Shown one piece after another: positions 1-13,818 of a stretch of DNA of 64,000 nt. The position numbers were made by a program, and so were the translations under genes. Source of the stretch: Karalla daura (lineage: Eukaryota; Chordata; Actinopteri; Chaetodontiformes; Leiognathidae); the NCBI GenBank assembly GCA_029224185.1, contig CM055188.1:3473001-3537000 (forward strand), in the 5' to 3' direction. The notes beneath the pieces were generated by a model. That model was not told the origin of the DNA. It did not search any database and saw only the letters and a program-made list of their open reading frames with translations. The stretch's first letter is position 1, and each line of letters begins with the position of its first letter.

Positions 1-763
1 GCACAAATTTACCTACAAAAGTGGAAAAAAGAATTTGTCTACTGCTTACGGTTTGGCCGGGAGCAGCGTGAAAAGAGCAAAATGAGAGGTGATTTTTCAG
101 TCATCCCGCACTCTGACAGTTGGTCTCTCCCCACTCTAACTTTTCAAAAAACGCCAAACCCACGTGTTTTTGAGACGGCCTGGATGAAAAATGACACAAG
201 ATATCAACACGCTGCCGGGTACGGGCAGAGACGACAAGTTTTCCTGCGTTTTGAAGTTTGAACGAAGTTTCTACGACAACGTATGGCTTGGCAGCGAATG
301 TTTGTTTGAGGGCGATTTTTTGAATTTTGTGGTTTTTCCCATTCATTTCTTATGGGATTTTTTGCTCTTTCTGAGCACTTTTTGGCGAAAAAGTGTTATT
401 TTTTCGTCAATCTTTGTCAATTTTTAGGCTGCTATATACCAACGCGTGCGGGAGAGCGTCCCGAACAATTCTTCTTTTTAACTTGTCCAGAATCTGGATC
501 GTTTGGCCACAGCGGCCAATTAACTGATTTTTGCCAGTTTTTGGCCCCTGGCGGGGCCAAAAACTGGAATTTTGTCGGGGTCGAAGGAAAGCACACGTGC
601 CGGGGCCGAGCCGCACGTTTTGATGTATGGTTTGTGTGTCTGCGATCAGCGGTTCTCGAGATACGCTCGACCGAAATTTCGCTATAATAATAATAATAAT
701 AATAATAAGAAGAAGAATAAACACGGTGGAGAGTAATAGTGCTCCCTTTCGGAGCACTAATAA
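1..763 (+). repeat. Array unit 0: 3' part of a macro-unit (L module)
   Basis: The window opens inside an L module. The perfect hairpin is at 534-567, then (TAA)n with GAA interruptions and one hairpin monomer (about 718-760), immediately followed by the next unit's CTAG start. The array therefore continues to the left of the window. Confidence 0.9.
534..567 (+). repeat. Perfect 34-nt hairpin (first of one per L module)
   Basis: Arms CCAGTTTTTGGCCCC and GGGGCCAAAAACTGG pair perfectly (15 bp) around the loop TGGC. Every L module in the array contains it, for example near 3163, 6724, 8857 and 11098. The solo copy at 46849-46879 has a version with a changed closing pair. Confidence 0.9.
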
Positions 764-3326
764 CTAGAAAATTCCAGCGCGCTGAAATTTCGAGAGTGCT
801 CCGAAACCTGTGCCCATCATCGCGTCACTAGCTGCCCTAACCCCCCTCCCCCCCCCCCCCCCCCCCCCAGAGCCGAAGGAATATTGCTCTTTTCGGCCAT
901 AACTTTGTATTAACATGCATGTGTGAGAGAGACCGAGTGTGTGTGTGAGTGTGCCTGAAGTGTTTGTGTGTCTGTGTGAGGTCATCAGTCAGCCTGCTCC
1001 AGCAGGACACTGTCAGCAGGGGAGAGAGAGTAGTAGGGAATTCAACAAATGAGCTTTGAGAAGGTGCTGGTGAAAAACGATACAAGCTATCGACAGGAAA
1101 CCCGGTACACAGACAGACCACAAGTTTCTTGAATTTTTTAAATTAAAATGAAGTTTGTACCTCAAAGTATGGCGACGTAGCGCATTTTTGTTTGAGGCGT
1201 TCCGATTTTCCCATTCATTCTTATGGGAAAAAGCGAAATTGCCCAAGTGCTAAACATTTGGCTCTAAAGAGACAACGCTTGCACCTCTCTACAATTCGAA
1301 CACACCGTCACGCAGGGGACAGTCTCAGGAACACCCTGATGCGATTTGGTGTGTGTACAATGAAAACTGAGGCCACAGTCGCGAGTAGAATTGTAAAGTT
1401 TAACTTTGATCGCAGTGGTTGGAAAATGAATGGGGGCTTATGGAGAGAAGAGGCTGCGCTGGCCTGACTCTGAGGTTCGCCGTTTAAATTTTACAAAGCG
1501 CTCAGGTTTATGGCCGGCATGGCACGAGAGAGCACACATTTACCTACAAAAGTGGAAAAAAGAATTTGTCTACTGCTTACGGTTTGGCCAGGAGCAGCGT
1601 GAAAAGAGCAAAATGAGAAGTGATTCTTCAGCGATCCCAAATTCACAGTTGGTCTCTCCCCACTCGAGCTGCATCGAAAACGCCAAACCCACGTGTTTTT
1701 GAGAGGGCCTGGATGAAAAACCATACAAGGTATCGACACGCTGTCGGGTACGGGCAGAGACCACAAGTTTTCCAGCGTTTTAGAGTTTGAATGAAGTTTC
1801 TACATCAACGCACGGCTTTACAGCGAATGTTTGTTTGAGGGTGATTTTTTGAATTTTCTGGATTTTCCCATTCATTTCTTATGGGATTTTTTGCTCCTTC
1901 GGCAAACTTTTTAGCCAAAAAGTGTTATTTTTTCGTCAATCTTTGTCCGATTTCGGATTGTTATACACCAACGCGTGCCTGAGAGCGTCCCGAACAAATC
2001 TTCTATTCAACTTGTCCAGAATCTGGATCGTTTGCCCACAGTCGCGATTTAAAGGTTTTTTTCCATAAGGGGCCCATATAAAGCAGCGGTTGCCATGACG
2101 ACGGTGACTGTCTGCAGACCCTTGGTCTGTGTCATTTTGACCAAAGTGTGTTTGAGAAGGTGCTGGTGAAAAACGATACAAGCTATCGACATGAAACTCG
2201 GTACACAGACACACCACAAGTTTCTTGAATTTCTAAAATTGAAATGAAGTTTGTACCTCAAAGTATGGCGACGTAGCGCATTTTTGTTTGAGGCGTTCCG
2301 ATTTTCCCATTCATTCTTATGGGAAAAAGCGAAATTGCCCAAGTGCTAAACATTTGGCTCTAGGGAGACAACACTTGCACCTATCTGCAATACGAACACA
2401 CCGTCACGCAGGGGACAGTCTGAGGAACGCCCTGATGCGATTTGGTGTGTGTATGATGAAAACTGAGGCCACAGTCATGAGTAGAAGTGTAAAGTTTAAC
2501 TTTGATCGCAGCGGTTGGAAAATGAATGGGGGCTTATGGAGAGAAGAGGCTGCGCTGGCCTGACTCTGAGGCCCGCCGTTTAAATTTTACAAAGCGCTCA
2601 GGTTTATGGCCGGCATCGCACGAGAGAGCACAAATTTGCCTACAAAACTGGAAAAAAGAATTTGTCTACTGCTTACGGTTTGGCCGGGAGCAGCGTGAAA
2701 AGAGCAAAATGAGAGGTGATTTTTCAGTCATCCCGCACTCTGACAGTTGGTCTCTCCCCACTCTAACTTTTCAAAAAACGGCAAACCCACGTGTTTTTGA
2801 GACGGTCTGGATGAAAAGCGACACAAGGTATCAACACGCTGTCGGGTACGGGCAGAGACGACAAGTTTTCCTACGTTTTGAAGTTTGAACGAATTTTGTA
2901 CGACAACGTATGACTTGGCAGCGAATGTTTGTTTGAGGGCGATTTTTTGAAATTTGTGGTTTTTCCCATTCATTTCTTATGGGATTTTTTGCTCTTTCTG
3001 AGCACTTTTTGGCTAAAAAGTGTTATTTTTTCGTCAATCTTTGTCAATTTTTAGGCTGCTATATACCAACGCGTGCGGGAGAGCGTCCCGAACAATTCTT
3101 CTTTTTAACTTGTCCAGAATCTGGATGGTTTGGCCACAGCGGCCAATTAACTGATTTTTGCCAGTTTTTGGCCCCTGGCGGGGCCAAAAACTGGAATTTT
3201 GTCGGGGTCGAAGGAAAGCACACTTGCCGGGGCCGAGCCGCACGTTTTGATGTATGGTTTGTGTGTCTGCGATCAGCGGTTCTCGAGATACGCTCGACCG
3301 AAATTTCGCTATAATAATAATAATAA
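764..3326 (+). repeat. Array unit 1 (S+L, 2,563 bp)
   Basis: Complete 5' segment with a long C-tract around 841-868 and GT-rich stretch, then one S module (signature near 1620) and one L module (signature near 2720). Ends in a short (TAA)n with no hairpin monomer. Confidence 0.9.
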
Positions 3327-4775
3327 CTAGAAAATTCCAGCGCGCTGAAATTTCGAGAGTGCTCCGAAACCTGTGCTCACCATCGAGTCACTAGCTGCCC
3401 CCCCCCCCCCCCCCGCCATAGCCGAAGGAGAATTGCTCTTTTCAGCCATAACTTTGTTTTAACATGCATGTATGAGAGAGACCGAGTGTGTGTGTGAGTG
3501 TGGCTGAAGTGTTTGTGTGTCTGCATGAGGTCATCAGTCAGCCTGCTCCAGCAGGACACTGTCAGCAGGGGAGAGAGAGTAGCAGGGAATTCACCAAATG
3601 AGCTTTGAGAAGGTGCTGGTGAAAAACAATACAAGCTATCAACATGAAAGTCGGTACATAGACAGACCACAAGTTTCTTGAATTTTTGAAATTAAAATGA
3701 AGTTTCTACCTCAAAGTATGGCGACGTAGCGCATTTTTGTTTGAGGCGTTCTGATTTTCCCATTCATTCTTATGGGAAACAACAAAATTGCCCAAGTGCT
3801 AAACATTTGGCTCTAGGGAGACAACGCTTGCACCTATCTGCAATATGAACACACCGTCACACAGGGGACAATCGGAGGAACGCCCTGATGCGATTTGGTG
3901 TGTCTACTATGAAAACTGAGGCCACAGTCGCGAGTAGAAGTGTAAAGTTTAACTTTGATCGCAGTGGTTGGAAAATGAATGGGGCCTTATGGAGAGAAGA
4001 GGCTGCGCTGGCCTGACTCTGAGGCTCGCCGTTTAAATTTTACAAAGCGCTCAGGTTTATGGCCGGCATCGCACGAGAGAGCACAAATTTGCCTACAAAA
4101 GTGGAAAAAAGAATTTGTCTACTGCTTACGGTTTGGCCGGGAGCAGCGTGAAAAGAGCAAAATGAGAGGTGATTTTTCAGTCATCCCGCACTCTGACAGT
4201 TGGTCTCTCCCCACTCTAACTTTTCAAAAAACGCCAAATCCACGTGTTTTTGAGACGGCCTGGATGAAAAACGACACAAGGTATCAACACGCTGTCGGGT
4301 ACGGGCAGAGACGACAAGTTTTCCTACGTTTTGAAGTTTGAACGAAGTTTCTACGACAACGTATGGCTTGGCAGCGAATGTTTGTTTGAGGGCGATTTTT
4401 TGATTTTTCTGGTTTTTCCCATTCATTTCTTATGGGATTTTCTGCTCTTTCTGAGCACTTTTTGGCTAAAAAGTGTTATTTTTTCGTCAATCTTTGTCAA
4501 TTTTTAGGCTGCTATATACCAACGCGTGCGGGAGAGCGTCCCGAACAATTCTTCTTTTTAACTTGTCCAGAATCTGGATGGTTTGGCCACAGCGGCCAAT
4601 TAACTGATTTTGCCAGTTTTTGGCCCCTGGCGGGGCCAAAAACTGGAATTTTGTCGGGGTCGAAGGAAAGCACACTTGCCGGGGCCGAGCCGCACGTTTT
4701 GATGTATGGTTTGTGTGTCTGCGATCAGCGGTTCTCGAGATACGCTCGACCGAAATTTCGCTATAATAATAATAA
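3327..4775 (+). repeat. Array unit 2 (L only, 1,449 bp)
   Basis: No S module: the 5' segment leads directly into an L module (signature near 4171). It carries a diagnostic variant GGGAAACAACAAAATTG near 3775, shared only with unit 7. The layout matches the dispersed solo copy at 45647-47096, which also lacks S. Confidence 0.9.
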
Positions 4776-6873
4776 CTAGAAAATTCCAGCGCGCTGAAAT
4801 TTCGAGAGTGCTCCGAAACCTGTGCCCACCGAACCGACAACGCTTGCACCTATCTGCAACACGAACACACCATCACGCAGGGGACAGTCTGAGGAACGCC
4901 CTGATGCGATTTGGTGTGTCTACTATGAAAACTGAGGCCACAGTCACGAGTAGAAGTGTAAAGTTTAACTTTGATCGCAGTGGTTGGAAAATGAATGGGG
5001 GCTTATGGAGAGAAGAGGCTGCGCTGGCCTGACTCTGAGGCTCGCCCTTTAAATTTTACAAAGCGCTCAGGTTTATGGCCGGCATCGCAAGAGAGAGCAC
5101 AAATTTGCCTACAAAACTGGAAAAAAGAATTTGTCTACTGCTTACGGTTTGGCCGGGAGCAGCGTGAAAAGAGCAAAATGAGAGGTGATTCTTCAGCGAT
5201 CCCAAATTGACAGTTGGTCTCTCCCCACTCGAGCTGCATCGAAAACGCCAAACCCACGTGTTTTTGAGAGGGCCTGGATGAAAAACCGTACAAGGCATCA
5301 ACACGCTGTCGGGTACGGGCAGAGACCACAAGTTTTCCAGCGTTTTGGAGTTTGAATGAAGTTTCTACATCAACGCACGGCTTTACAGCGAATGTTTGTT
5401 TGAGGGTGTTTTTTTGAATTTTCTGGATTTTCCCATTCATTTCTTATGGGATTTTTTGCTCCCTCGGAAAACTTTTTAGCCAAAAAGTGTTATTTTTTCG
5501 TCAATCTTTGTCCGATTTCGGATTGTTATACACCAACGTGTGCGGGAGAGCGTCCCGAACAAATCTTCTATTCAACTTGTCCAGAATCTGGATCGTTTGC
5601 CGACAGTCGCGATTTAAAGGTTTTTTTCCATAAGGGCCCCATATAAAGCTGCGGTTGCCATGACGACGGCAACAGTCTGCAGACCCTTGGTCTGTGTCAT
5701 TTTGACCAAAGTGTGTTTGAGAAGGTGCTGGTGAAAAACGATACAAGCTATCGACATGAAACTCGGTACACAGACAGACCACAAGTTTCTTGAATTTTTG
5801 AAATTAAAATGAAGTTTCTACCTCAAAGTATGGCGACGTAGCGCATTTTTGTTTGAGGCGTTCGGATTTTCCCATTCATTCTTATGGGAAAAAGCGAAAT
5901 TGCCCAAGTGCTAAACATTTGGCTCTAGGGAGACAACGCTTGCACCTATCTGCAATGTAGACACACCGTCACGCAGGGGACAGACTCAGGAACGCCCTGA
6001 TGCGATTTGGTGTGTCTACTATGAAAACTGAGGCCACAGTCGCGAGTAGAAGTGTAAAGTTTAACTTTGATCGCAGTGGTTGGAAAATGAATGGGGCCTT
6101 ATGGAGAGAAGAGGCTGCGCTGGCCTGACTCTGAGGCTCGCCGTTTAAATTTTACAAAGCGCTCAGGTTTATGGCCGGCATCGCACGAGAGAGCACAAAT
6201 TTGCCTACAAAAGTGGAAAAAAGAATTTGTCTACTGCTTTCGGTTTGGCCGGGAGCAGCGTGAAAAGAGCAAAATGAGAGGTGATTTTTCAGTCATCCCG
6301 CACTCTGACAGTTGGTCTCTCCCCACTCTAACTTTTCAAAAAACGGCAAACCCACGTGTTTTTGAGACGGTCTGGATGAAAAGCGACACAAGGTATCAAC
6401 ACGCTGTCGGGTACAGGCAGAGACGACAAGTTTTCCTACGTTTTGAAGTTTGAACGAATTTTGTACGACAACGTATGACTTGGCAGCGAATGTTTGTTTG
6501 AGGGCGATTTTTTGAAATTTGTGGTTTTTCCCATTCATTTCTTATGGGATTTTTTGCTCTTTCTGAGCACTTTTGGCTAAAAAGTGTTATTTTTTCGTCA
6601 ATCTTTGTCAATTTTTAGGCTGCTATATACCAACGCGTGCGGGAGAGTGTCCCGAACAATTCTTCTTTTTAACTTGTCCAGAATCTGGATGGTTTGGCCA
6701 CAGCGGCCAATTAACTGATTTTTGCCAGTTTTTGGCCCCTGGCGGGGCCAAAAACTGGAATTTTGTCGGGGTCGAAGGAAAGCACACTTGCCGGGGCCGA
6801 GCCGCACGTTTTGATGTATGGTTTGTGTGTCTGCGATCAGCGGTTCTCGAGATACGCTCGACCGAAATTTCGC

Positions 6874-6905
<32 letters not shown>
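4776..6905 (+). repeat. Array unit 3 (S+L with 5' deletion, 2,130 bp)
   Basis: The 5' segment is deleted. The string GTGCCCACC is joined directly to GAACCGACAACGC (about 4823-4842), removing the C-tract, the GT-rich stretch and the following half-module. One S and one L module follow. (TAA)n lengthens at the end (6878-6905). Confidence 0.9.
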
Positions 6906-6906
<1 letters not shown>

Positions 6907-9004
6907 TAGAAAATTCCAGCGCGCTGAAATTTCGAGAGTGCTCCGAAACCAGTGCCCACCGAACCGACAACGCTTGCACCTATCTGCAACACGAACACAC
7001 CGTCACGCAGGGGACAGTCTCAGGAACGCCCTGATGCGATTTGGTGTGTCTACTATGAAAACTGAGGCCACAGTCACGAGTAGAAGTGTAAAGTTTAACT
7101 TTGATCGCAGTGGTTGGAAAATGAATGGGGGCTTATGGAGAGAAGAGGCTGCGCTGGCCTGACTCTGAGGCTCGCCCTTTAAATTTTACAAAGCGCTCAG
7201 GTTTATGGCCGGGATCGCAAGAGAGAGCACAAATTTGCCTACAAAACTGGAAAAAAGAATTTGTCTACTGCTTACGGTTTGGCCGGGAGCAGCGTGAAAA
7301 GAGCAAAATGAGAGGTGATTCTTCAGCGATCCCAAATTGACAGTTGGTCTCTCCCCACTCGAGCTGCATCGAAAACGCCAAACCCACGTGTTTTTGAGAG
7401 GGCCTGGATGAAAAACCATACAAGGCATCAACACGCTGTCGGGTACGGGCAGAGACCACAAGTTTTCCAGCGTTTTGGAGTTTGAATGAAGTTTCTACAT
7501 CAACGCACGGCTTTACAGCGAATGTTTGTTTGAGGGTGTTTTTTTGAATTTTCTGGATTTTCCCATTCATTTCTTATGGGATTTTTTGCTCCCTCGGAAA
7601 ACTTTTTAGCCAAAAAGTGTTATTTTTTCGTCAATCTTTGTCCGATTTCGGATTGTTATACACCAACGTGTGCGGGAGAGCGTCCCGAACAAATCTTCTA
7701 TTCAACTTGTCCAGAATCTGGATCGTTTGCAGACAGTCGCGATTTAAAGGTTTTTTTCCATAAGGGCCCCATATAAAGTTGCGGTTGCCATGACGACGGC
7801 AACAGTCTGCAGACCCTTGGTTGGTGTCATTTTGACCAAAGTGTGTTTGACAAAGTGCTGGTGAAAAACGGTACAAGCTATCAACATGAAAGTCGGTACA
7901 CAGACAGACCACAAGTTTCTTGAATTTTTGAAATTAAAATGAAGTTTCTACCTCAAAGTATGGCGACGTAGCGCATTTTTGTTTGAGGCGTTCCGATTTC
8001 CCCATTCATTCTTATGGGAAAAAGCGAAATTGCCCAAGTGCTAAACATTTGGCTCTAGGGAGACAACGCTTGCACCTATCTGCAATGTAGACACACCGTC
8101 ACGCAGGGGACAGACTCAGGAACGCCCTGATGCGATTTGGTGTGTCTACTATGAAAACTGAGGCCACAGTCGCGAGTAGAAGTGTAAAGTTTAACTTTGA
8201 TCGCAGTGGTTGGAAAATGAATGGGGCCTTATGGAGAGAAGAGGCTGCGCTGGCCTGACTCTGAGGCTCGCCGTTTAAATTTTACAAAGCGCTCAGGTTT
8301 ATGGCCGGCATCGCACGAGAGAGCACAAATTTGCCTACAAAAGTGGAAAAAAGAATTTGTCTACTGCTTTCGGTTTGGCCGGGAGCAGCGTGAAAAGAGC
8401 AAAATGAGAGGTGATTTTTCAGTCATCCCGCACTCTGACAGTTGGTCTCTCCCCACTCTAACTTTTCAAAAAACGCCAAACCCACGTGTTTTTGAGACGG
8501 CCTGGATGAAAAACGACACAAGGTATCAACACGCTGTCGGGTACGGGCAGAGACGACAAGTTTTCCTGCGTTTTGAAGTTTGAACGAAGTTTCTACGACA
8601 ACGTATGGCTTGGCAGCGAATGTTTGTTTGAGGGCGATTTTTTGAATTTTCTGGTTTTTCCCATTCATTTCTTATGGGATTTTTTGCTCTTTCTGAGCAC
8701 TTTTTGGCTAAAAAGTGTTATTTTTTCGTCAATCTTTGTCAATTTTTAGGCTGCTATATACCAACGCGTGCGGGAGAGCGTCCCGAACAATTCTTCTTTT
8801 TAACTTGTCCAGAATCTGGATCGTTTGGCGACAGCGGCCAATTAACTGATTTTTGCCAGTTTTTGGCCCCTGGCGGGGCCAAAAACTGGAATTTTGTCGT
8901 GGTCGAAGGAAAGCACACTTGCCGGGGCCGAGCCGCACGTTTTGATGTATGGTTTGTGTGTCTGCGATCAGCGGTTCTCGAGATACGCTCGACCGAAATT
9001 TCGC

Positions 9005-9036
<32 letters not shown>

Positions 9037-9146
9037 GAAGAATAAACACGGTGGAGAGTAATAGTGCTCCCTTTCGGAGCACTAATAAGAAGAAAAAACA
9101 CGGTGGAGAGTAATAGTGCTCCCTTTCGGAGCACTAATAAGAAGAA
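6906..9146 (+). repeat. Array unit 4 (S+L with 5' deletion, 2,241 bp)
   Basis: Same 5' deletion junction as unit 3. One S and one L module. The 3' end has (TAA)n followed by two hairpin monomers (about 9042-9140). Confidence 0.9.
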
Positions 9147-11265
9147 CTAGAAAATTCCAGCGCGCTGAAATTTCGAGAGTGCTCCGAAACCTGTGCCCAC
9201 CGAACCGACAACGCTTGCACCTATCTGCAACACGAACACACCGTCACGCAGGCGACAGTCTCAGGAACGCCCTGATGCGATTTGGTGTGTCTACTATGAA
9301 AACTGAGGCCACAGTCACGAGTAGAAGTGTAAAGTTTAACTTTGATCGCAGTGGTTGGAAAATGAATGGGGGCTTATGGAGAGAAGAGGCTGCGCTGGCC
9401 TGACTCTGAGGCTCGCCCTTTAAATTTTACAAAGCGCTCAGGTTTATGGCCGGGATCGCAAGAGAGAGCACAAATTTGCCTACAAAAGTGGAAAAAAGAA
9501 TTTGTCTACTGCTTACGGGTTGGCCGGGAGCAGCGTGAAAAGAGCAAAATGAGAGGTGATTCTTCAGCGATCCCAAATTGACAGTTGGTCTCTCCCCACT
9601 CGAGCTGCATCGAAAACGCCAAACCCACGTGTTTTTGAGAGGGCCTGGATGAAAAACCATACAAGGCATCAACACGCTGTCGGGTACGGGCAGAGACCAC
9701 AAGTTTTCCAGCGTTTTGGAGTTTGAATGAAGTTTCTACATCAACGCACGGCTTTACAGCGAATGTTTGTTTGAGGGTGTTTTTTTGAATTTTCTGGATT
9801 TTCCCATTCATTTCTTATGGGATTTTTTGCTCCCTCGGAAAACTTTTTAGCCAAAAAGTGTTATTTTTTCGTCAATCTTTGTCCGATTTCGGATTGTTAT
9901 ACACCAACGTGTGCGGGAGAGCGTCCCGAACAAATCTTCTATTCAACTTGTCCAGAATCTGGATCGTTTGCAGACAGTCGCGATTTAAAGGTTTTTTTCC
10001 ATAAGGGCCCCATATAAAGTTGCGGTTGCCATGACGACGGCAACAGTCTGCAGACCCTTGGTTGGTGTCATTTTGACCAAAGTGTGTTTGACAAAGTGCT
10101 GGTGAAAAACGGTACAAGCTATCAACATGAAAGTCGGTACACAGACAGACCACAAGTTTCTTGAATTTTTGAAATTAAAATGAAGTTTCTACCTCAAAGT
10201 ATGGCGACGTAGCGCATTTTTGTTTGAGGCGTTCCGATTTCCCCATTCATTCTTATGGGAAAAAGCGAAATTGCCCAAGTGCTAAACATTTGGCTCTAGG
10301 GAGACAACGCTTGCACCTATCTGCAATGTAGACACACCGTCACGCAGGGGACAGACTCAGGAACGCCCTGATGCGATTTGGTGTGTCTACTATGAAAACT
10401 GAGGCCACAGTCGCGAGTAGAAGTGTAAAGTTTAACTTTGATCGCAGTGGTTGGAAAATGAATGGGGCCTTATGGAGAGAAGAGGCTGCGCTGGCCTGAC
10501 TCTGAGGCTCGCCGTTTAAATTTTACAAAGCGCTCAGGTTTATGGCCGGCATCGCACGAGAGAGCACAAATTTACCTACAAAAGTGGAAAAAAGAATTTG
10601 TCTACTGCTTACGGTTTGGCCGGGAGCAGCGTGAAAAGAGCAAAATGAGAGGTGATTTTTCAGTCATCCCGCACTCTGACAGTTGGTCTCTCCCCACTCT
10701 AACTTTTCAAAAAACGCCAAACCCACGTGTTTTTGAGACGGCCTGGATGAAAAATGACACAAGATATCAACACGCTGCCGGGTACGGGCAGAGACGACAA
10801 GTTTTCCTGCGTTTTGAAGTTTGAACGAAGTTTCTACGACAACGTATGGCTTGGCAGCGAATGTTTGTTTGAGGGCGATTTTTTGAATTTTCTGGTTTTT
10901 CCCATTCATTTCTTATGGGATTTTTTGCTCTTTCTGAGCACTTTTTGGCGAAAAAGTGTTATTTTTTCGTCAATCTTTGTCAATTTTTAGGCTGCTATAT
11001 ACCAACGCGTGCGGGAGAGCGTCCCGAACAATTCTTCTTTTTAACTTGTCCAGAATCTGTATCGTTTGGCCACAGCGGCCAATTAACTGATTTTTGCCAG
11101 TTTTTGGCCCCTGGCGGGGCCAAAAACTGGAATTTTGTCGGGGTCGAAGGAAAGCACACGTGCCGGGGCCGAGCCGCACGTTTTGATGTATCGTTTGTGT
11201 GTCTGCGATCAGCGGTTCTCGAGATACGCTCGACCGAAATTTCGCTATAATAATAATAATAATAA
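9147..11265 (+). repeat. Array unit 5 (S+L with 5' deletion, 2,119 bp)
   Basis: Third consecutive unit with the GTGCCCACC/GAACCGACAACGC deletion junction. Its S module is nearly identical to that of unit 4. Ends in short (TAA)n without a hairpin monomer. Confidence 0.9.
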
Positions 11266-13818
11266 CTAGAAAATTCCAGTGCGCTGAAATTTCGAGAGTG
11301 CTCCGAAACCTGTGCCCATCATCAAGTCACTAGCTGCCCCAACCCCCCCCCACGCCCGCCAGAGCCACAGGAGAATTGCTCTTTTCGGCCATAACTTTGT
11401 ATTAACATGCATGTGTGAGAGAGACCGAGTGTGTGTGTGAGTGTGCCTGTAGTGTTTGTATGTCTGTATGAGGTCATCAGTCAGCCTGCTCCAGCAGGAC
11501 ACTGTCAGCAGGGGAGAGAGAGTAGCAGGGAATTCAACAAATGAGCTTTGAGAAGGTGCTGGTGAGAAACGATACAAGCTATCGACATGAAACTCGGTAC
11601 ACAGACAGACCACAAGTTTCTTGAATTTTTAAAATTAAAATGAAGTTTCTACCTCAAAGTATGGCGACGTAGCGCATTTTTGTTTGAGGCGTTCTGATTT
11701 CCCCATTCATTCTTATGGGAAAAAGCGAAATTGCCCAAGTGCTAAACATTTGGCTCTAAAGAGACAACGCTTGCACCTATCTGCAATTCGAACACACCAA
11801 CACGCAGGGGACAGTCTGAGGAACGCCCTGATGCGATTTGGTGTGTGTACGATGAAAACTGAGGCCACAGTCGCGAGTAGAAGTGTAAAGTTTAACTTTG
11901 ATCGCAGTGGTTGGAAAATGAATGGGGGCTTATGGAGAGAAGAGGCTGCGCTGGCCTGACTCTGAGGCTCGCCGTTTAAATTTTACAAAGCGCTCAGGTT
12001 AACGGCCAGCATCGCACGAGAGAGCACAAATTTACCTACAAAAGTGGAAAAAAGAATTTGTCTACTGCTTACGGTTTGGCCAGGAGCAGCGTGAAAAGAG
12101 CAAAATGAGAGGTGATTCTTCAGCGATCCCAAATTGACAGTTGGTCTGTCCCCACTCAAGCTGCATCGAAAACGCCAAACCCACGTGTTTTTGAGAGGGC
12201 CTGGATGAAAAACCATACAAGGTATCGACACGCTGTCGGGTACGGGCAGAGACCACAAGTTTTCCAGCGTTTTGGAGTTTGAATGAAGTTTCTACATCAA
12301 TGCACGGCTGTACAGAGAATGTTTGTTTGAGGGTGATTTTTTGAATTTTCTGGATTTTCCCATTCATTTCTTATGGGATTTTTTGCTCCTTCGGAAAACT
12401 TTTTAGCCAAAAAGTGTTATTTTTTCGTCAATCTTTGTCCGATTTCAGATTGTTATACACCAACACGTGCGGGAGAGCGTCCCGAACAAATCTTCTATTC
12501 AACTTGTCCAGAATCTGGATCGTTTGCCGACAGTCGCGATTTAAAGGTTTTTTTCCATAAGGGCCCCATATAAAGCTGCGGTTGCCATGACGACGGTGAC
12601 TGTCTGCAGACCCTTGGTCTGTGTCATTTTGACCAAAGTGTGTTTGAGAAGGTGCTGGTGAAAAACGGTACAAGCTATCAACATGAAAGTTGGTACATAG
12701 ACAGACCACAAGTTTCTTGAATTTTTGAAATTGAAATGAAGTTTCTACCTCAAAGTATGGCGACGTAGCGCATTTTTGTTTGAGGCGTTCCGATTTTCCC
12801 ATTCATTCTTATGGGAAAAAGCGAAATTGCTCAAGTGCTAAACATTTGGCTCTAAGGAGACAACACTTGCACCTATCTGCAATATGAACACACCGTCACG
12901 CAGGGGACAGTCTCAGGAACGCCCTGATGCGATTTGGTGTGTGTATGATGAAAACTGAGGCCACAGTCGCGAGTAGAAGTGTAAAGTTTAACTTTGATCG
13001 CAGTGGTTGGAAAATGAATGGGGCCTTATGGAGAGAAGAGGCTGCGCTGGCCTGACTCTGAGGCTCGCCGTTTAAATTTTACAAAGCGCTCAGGTTTATG
13101 GCCGGCATCGCACGAGAGAGCACAAATTTGCCTACAAAACTGGAAAAAAGAATTTGTCTACTGCTTACGGTTTGGCCGGGAGCAGCGTGAAAAGAGCAAA
13201 ATGAGAGGTGATTTTTCAGTCATCCCGCACTCTGACAGTTGGTCTCTCCCCACTCTAACTTTTCAAAAAACGGCAAACCCACGTGTTTTTGAGACGGTCT
13301 GGATGAAAAGCGACACAAGGTATCAACACGCTGTCGGGTACGGGCAGAGACGACAAGTTTTCCTACGTTTTGAAGTTTGAACGAATTTTGTACGACAACG
13401 TATGACTTGGCAGCGAATGTTTGTTTGAGGGCGATTTTTTGAAATTTGTGGTTTTTCCCATTCATTTCTTATGGGATTTTTTGCTCTTTCTGAGCACTTT
13501 TTGGCTAAAAAGTGTTATTTTTTCGTCAATCTTTGTCAATTTTTAGGCTGCTATATACCAACGCGTGCGGGAGAGCGTCCCGAACAATTCTTCTTTTTAA
13601 CTTGTCCAGAATCTGGATGGTTTGGCCACAGCGGCCAATTAACTGATTTTTGCCAGTTTTTGGCCCCTGGCGGGGCCAAAAACTGGAATTTTGTCGGGGT
13701 CGAAGGAAAGCACACTTGCCGGGGCCGAGCCGCACGTTTTGATGTATGGTTTGTGTGTCTGCGATCAGCGGTTCTCGAGATACGCTCGACCGAAATTTCG
13801 CTATAATAATAATAATAA
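11266..13818 (+). repeat. Array unit 6 (S+L, 2,553 bp)
   Basis: Full 5' segment with interrupted C-tract (about 11337-11360), one S and one L module, short (TAA)n. Its L module, together with the start of unit 7, closely matches the unit 1/unit 2 junction about 10.49 kb upstream. Confidence 0.9.

Noticed and set aside
2526..2888. 120-residue reading frame (MGAYGEKRLRWPDSEARRLN...) recurring in about twelve L modules
   Set aside because: It is open because copies are near-identical. Other frames on both strands through the same bases are equally open, no domain is recognisable, and the S modules break it.
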